Positions 60,958 through 64,000 of a DNA stretch of 64,000 bases are shown one piece after another. The stretch is from contig CAJXMJ010000005.1 in NCBI GenBank assembly GCA_913056455.1, positions 1-64,000 of the forward strand, in the 5' to 3' direction. Position 1 is the first letter of the stretch, and the number at the start of each line of letters is the position of its first letter. The DNA comes from an uncultured Fodinibius sp. Lineage in GTDB: Bacteria; Bacteroidota; Rhodothermia; Balneolales; Balneolaceae. The notes beneath the pieces are model-generated. The model was not told the origin of the DNA, ran no database searches, and worked only from the letters and a program-made list of their open reading frames with translations. The translations under genes and the position numbers were made by a program.

Positions 60958-62919
60958 CTATTCACTAAACTCTTCTTCGATTTCGCTCATTTTCATGGCC
61001 AGTTCTTCCCATTCGGAATAAACTTCAACAAGTTTTCCTTTTAGCTTTTCATATTCCATGGAGATTTCTTTGACCTGTTCTTCATCATCATAGAAGTCCG
61101 GTTGGGCCATAAGATCTTCAATCTCGTCTTTGCGCTCTTCTAATTTTTCAATCTGTTCCTCAAGCGGATCGATTTTCTTTTTCAGCGGCTTTAGCTTGTC
61201 GTATTTTTTCTGCCGCTTTTGAGCAGCAATTCGTCGTTCTTCCTTGCGCGATAATCCGTCACTGGATGAGTCAGTTTTGTTATTTGTCTGGCCATCCTTT
61301 TCTTCATTTTCACGTTCCTCAACTTTGTCCAGATAATAAGAGACGTTGCCATGAAATGTGTTCGTCTCATTGGAACGTACTTCCAACACTTTATCCACGA
61401 TGGGATCCAGGAAGTCGCGATCGTGACTCACAATCATGTAGGTACCTTCGTATTGGTCAAGAGCCTGTTGCAAGATCTCCTTGGATTGCATGTCGAGGTG
61501 ATTGGTAGGCTCGTCAAAAATCAGGAAATTTGCCGGCTGCACAAGCATACGTGCCAAGGCAAGCCGACTTTTCTCTCCGCCCGATAGCACTGATACTTTT
61601 TTAAATACGTCATCCCCCTGGAAAAGGAAACATCCCAAAATGGTACGCAGGCGCGTCTCATCGGTTTTGGGAGCGGCCTCCCGCATAATTTCGAATACTG
61701 TTTTATCGAGATCCAGTTCATCAGCCTGGTGTTGGGCAAAGTAAGAGGTCGTCACATTATGACCGGGTTCACGTTCACCGGCATCAAAATCCTCAAGCCC
61801 GGCCAGCATACGAATCATTGTAGATTTACCCGCACCATTGGGTCCTACAACTGCAATTTTATTACCCCGATCGATGGAGTACGAGAGGTCGTTAAAAACA
61901 ATATTATTATCATATTGCTTACGGATATTTTTGAGCTTCATCACAACAGCACCGCTGCGCTCAGGAGGAGGGAATTCAAAGAAAATTTCCTCCTCACGTT
62001 CATCGAGCTCAATTTTATCCATTTTTTCCAGCTGTTTTATCCGACTCTGTACCTGTGCGGCCTTGCTGGCGTTATAGCGGAACTTGTCAATGAATTCTTG
62101 AATCTCTTTAATCTCCTGCTGCTGATTTTCATAGGCCTTGCGAAGGTGCTCTTTGCGCTCGGCATGTTTCTCCTCATAGTAATCATAGTTTCCGGCGTAA
62201 TCGTGTAGATCGCCACGTTCCAGCGCCAGCGTGCGGGTAGTAATTTTATTCAGGAAAGCTTTATCGTGCGAGACAATAATGACTGCACCCTCATAGCCAT
62301 TCAAAAACTGTTCGATCCACCGCAGCGATTCAATATCCAGATGGTTCGTAGGTTCATCTAGTAACAGGTACATGGGGCGCTGTAGCAACAACTTACCGAG
62401 CGCAATACGCATCAGCCAGCCTCCGCTGAATTCAGTCGTTGAACGTTCAAAATCATCGGGTGTAAATCCAAGTCCCATTAATACCTTTTCGATATTGGAT
62501 TCCAGTGCATAGGCCCCGGATTGTTCAATACGATTCTGGAGCTTACCCACCTGCTCCATGGCCGTTATATATTCCTGACTTCCTTCATCAAGGGTTGCTA
62601 ACTCTTCGCGTGCTTTTTGCACTTTTGCTTCCAGCTCTTGGATATTAGCAAAAGCACTTTCCATCTCCTCATAAACCGTTAAGTCCGGATCAGGATCTAC
62701 ACCATCCTGTGGCAGATAACCCACGGTTGCGGCTTTCGACATAGTTATATTACCACCATTAGGTTCAACTTCCCCGGCAATGATTTTGAGCAGCGTTGAT
62801 TTGCCGGCACCATTCGGGCCTACAAGACCAACTCGCTCACCGGGATTAATGATAGTACTAATGCCATCGAGCAGTGTTTCGTCGCCGAATGAAAGAGATA
62901 TGTTTTCGAGTTGAAGCAA
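60958..62919 (-). CDS. ABC-F family ATPase (ribosome-associated)
   Basis: A 653-residue soluble protein with two ABC domains and no membrane part. Walker A GPNGAGKST occurs twice, the first ABC signature is FSGGW and the second LSGGEKSRLALARML, and Walker B is LLLDEPTNHLD or LIFDEPTNHLD. The linker carries the long interdomain helix, and the last 90 residues form a charged coiled coil (LEEQIEKLEERKDEIED). ABC-F proteins act at the ribosomal E site in translation regulation or antibiotic protection; this one is probably the housekeeping Uup/YheS-like type. I use TTG at 62919 (MLQLENISLSFGDE); an ATG at 62961 would add 14 residues. Confidence 0.9.
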   Translation of the reverse strand: MLQLENISLSFGDETLLDGISTIINPGERVGLVGPNGAGKSTLLKIIAGEVEPNGGNITMSKAATVGYLPQDGVDPDPDLTVYEEMESAFANIQELEAKVQKAREELATLDEGSQEYITAMEQVGKLQNRIEQSGAYALESNIEKVLMGLGFTPDDFERSTTEFSGGWLMRIALGKLLLQRPMYLLLDEPTNHLDIESLRWIEQFLNGYEGAVIIVSHDKAFLNKITTRTLALERGDLHDYAGNYDYYEEKHAERKEHLRKAYENQQQEIKEIQEFIDKFRYNASKAAQVQSRIKQLEKMDKIELDEREEEIFFEFPPPERSGAVVMKLKNIRKQYDNNIVFNDLSYSIDRGNKIAVVGPNGAGKSTMIRMLAGLEDFDAGEREPGHNVTTSYFAQHQADELDLDKTVFEIMREAAPKTDETRLRTILGCFLFQGDDVFKKVSVLSGGEKSRLALARMLVQPANFLIFDEPTNHLDMQSKEILQQALDQYEGTYMIVSHDRDFLDPIVDKVLEVRSNETNTFHGNVSYYLDKVEERENEEKDGQTNNKTDSSSDGLSRKEERRIAAQKRQKKYDKLKPLKKKIDPLEEQIEKLEERKDEIEDLMAQPDFYDDEEQVKEISMEYEKLKGKLVEVYSEWEELAMKMSEIEEEFSE

Positions 62920-63055
62920 GAATATAAGTTCTTTAAAATTGGCACTTAATATAACCATCAAAGCAGTGGAGCTAAATGATTTTTTGTAATTTTTTTTGAT
63001 AAATCTACAATCTCGAATTCTATGATGGAGGCTTTTTAATCAGGTACAATTGTTC

Positions 63056-63063
63056 TATTTTTG
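63056..63063 (+). promoter_or_regulatory. Bacteroidota-type -7 box just before the CNNM gene
   Basis: TATTTTTG matches TAnnTTTG and ends five bases before the ATG at 63068. If used, transcription would start at or near the start codon, giving a leaderless or nearly leaderless message. Confidence 0.4.
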
Positions 63064-63067
63064 ACCT

Positions 63068-64000
63068 ATGTATTTACTGATTTTTTATTTGGCGCTTGCT
63101 ATCGGGGTATCGTTTATGTGTTCTATTCTCGAAGCGGTACTTCTGTCGGTAAGCCATTCCTATATTGCTATTATGGAGCGAAAGGGGAATACGTCCGGCA
63201 AATTGTTGCATAGTTACAAGGAAGATGTCGATCGCCCGCTTTCTGCTATTCTTAGTTTAAATACTATTGCCCATACTGTTGGTGCTGCCGGGGTGGGAGC
63301 TCAAGCGCAAATTGTTTTTGGGGATGCGTACGTGGCTATTACATCAGCAGTGCTGACGTTTTTAATTTTAGTGCTTTCTGAAATTATTCCTAAAACGATA
63401 GGGGCAACTTATTGGCGAAGTTTAGCGCCGATGGCAGCGAAGACCCTTCGTGTGCTTATGTTCTTAATGTATCCCCTGGTAGTGATGTCGCAAGCGATTA
63501 CAAGATGGCTTGCACAGGATGAAAAGGTTCCAAGTTTTAGCCGTGAGGAATTCGGAGCTATGGCTGATCGTGGAGTGGAAGAGGGTATTTTTGAAGAGGA
63601 GGAGTCACGCATCTTTAAGAATTTGATTCGCTTTAATTCACTGCGGGTCAAAGATATTATGACGCCCCGGACAGTGGTGGTTGGTTTTAATGAGACACTG
63701 AAGGTCAGTGATGTCAGTGAAAATGTTGAGCGACTTCATTTTTCACGATTGCCTGTTTATGGTACCGGCCGTGATGAAGTTACCGGCTATGTGCTTAAGA
63801 ATGACTTATTGTTGATGTTGGCCCGGGGTGAAACCGATAAGGAGCTGAAGGAGTTAAAACGCGATATCCTTATTGTTCCTGAGATGATGCCACTTCAGGA
63901 TTTCTTTGAGCAGCTGATGAAAAAACAGGAACACATCGCCATAGTCGTTGATGAGTACGGAGGTTTTGCCGGGGTTGTAACGATGGAAGACCTTGTGGAA
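63068..64000 (+). CDS. CNNM/HlyC-CorC family transporter, 5' part
   Basis: The gene runs open to the window end, giving 311 residues without a stop. The CNNM domain has helices at about 1-24 (MYLLIFYLALAIGVSFMCSI), 61-78, 87-108 and 125-145. A CBS pair follows, with MTPRTVVVGF near 197 and later VVDEYGGFAGVVTMEDLVE at the end. The EIIPKTIG segment after helix 3 is typical. Family members export magnesium or cobalt or related cations, or are uncharacterised; the C-terminal CorC-HlyC domain would lie beyond the window. Confidence 0.9.
   Translation, partial: MYLLIFYLALAIGVSFMCSILEAVLLSVSHSYIAIMERKGNTSGKLLHSYKEDVDRPLSAILSLNTIAHTVGAAGVGAQAQIVFGDAYVAITSAVLTFLILVLSEIIPKTIGATYWRSLAPMAAKTLRVLMFLMYPLVVMSQAITRWLAQDEKVPSFSREEFGAMADRGVEEGIFEEEESRIFKNLIRFNSLRVKDIMTPRTVVVGFNETLKVSDVSENVERLHFSRLPVYGTGRDEVTGYVLKNDLLLMLARGETDKELKELKRDILIVPEMMPLQDFFEQLMKKQEHIAIVVDEYGGFAGVVTMEDLVE

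Noticed and set aside
1-64000. CRISPR array, prophage or integron
   Set aside because: No regularly spaced direct repeats, integrase, transposase or phage structural genes were seen; gene order is housekeeping-like throughout.

Overview
The window reads as ordinary chromosome from a Bacteroidota-like bacterium, most plausibly the Balneolales/Rhodothermota side of that group (marine or halophilic); this placement is inference. The pointers are several TAnnTTTG -7 promoter boxes with few strong Shine-Dalgarno sites, frequent TTG starts, families typical of the group (DUF4199, DUF2851, DUF3078, DUF2007, OmpP1/FadL, a TonB receptor with a carboxypeptidase-regulatory-like domain, lamin-tail surface proteins), a pyrophosphatase pump of the K+-dependent, often Na+-pumping class, and TGT lacking two zinc cysteines. 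I see no prophage, insertion sequence, CRISPR array or integron, and no gene-free stretch longer than 300 bases.

Layout. 1-112: 3' end of a 5S rRNA and its terminator, so an rRNA operon ends here, facing tgt. 1418-7762: a tight plus-strand block of a polyprenol-phosphate mannosyltransferase, accA, a thioesterase, four membrane or small accessory proteins, cdsA and a dipeptide epimerase, i.e. lipid and envelope precursors. 7763-19820: a MauE-like protein, a TIGR01777 epimerase, a large beta-propeller lipoprotein divergent from a BatA-type VWA protein, a PH-like membrane protein, hflX, a CBS-ACT protein and a 996-residue TPR protein. 19824-26931: aroA, hsp20, dnaK, nadC-nadA and tsaD, with palindromes before hsp20 and a REP-like hairpin pair before dnaK. 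26980-28276: rnhA-pyrF.

28387-36793 is the most distinctive region. Two paralogous long SGNH-hydrolase lipoproteins each sit just downstream of a different outer-membrane channel, one FadL-type and one TonB-dependent, and each pair has a perfect palindrome upstream. I read this as a putative surface esterase plus uptake system for lipid-like substrates. A methyltransferase gene separates the pairs.

37089-51916: an unknown protein, the hppA pump, then prs-rplY-pth behind tRNA-Gln, DUF2851-YtxH, a PyrR-like phosphoribosyltransferase, a DUF3078 protein, an ALDH7-type dehydrogenase, a TrmH-type methyltransferase, PhoH, a BaiN-like flavoprotein and murI. 52001-56120: one long lamin-tail surface-protein gene broken by two in-frame amber codons and a one-base frameshift. 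56389-64000: a small unknown protein, asd, dimeric glycyl-tRNA synthetase, periplasmic CuZn superoxide dismutase, a VOC protein, an ABC-F protein and the 5' part of a CNNM/CBS transporter gene that runs off the window.
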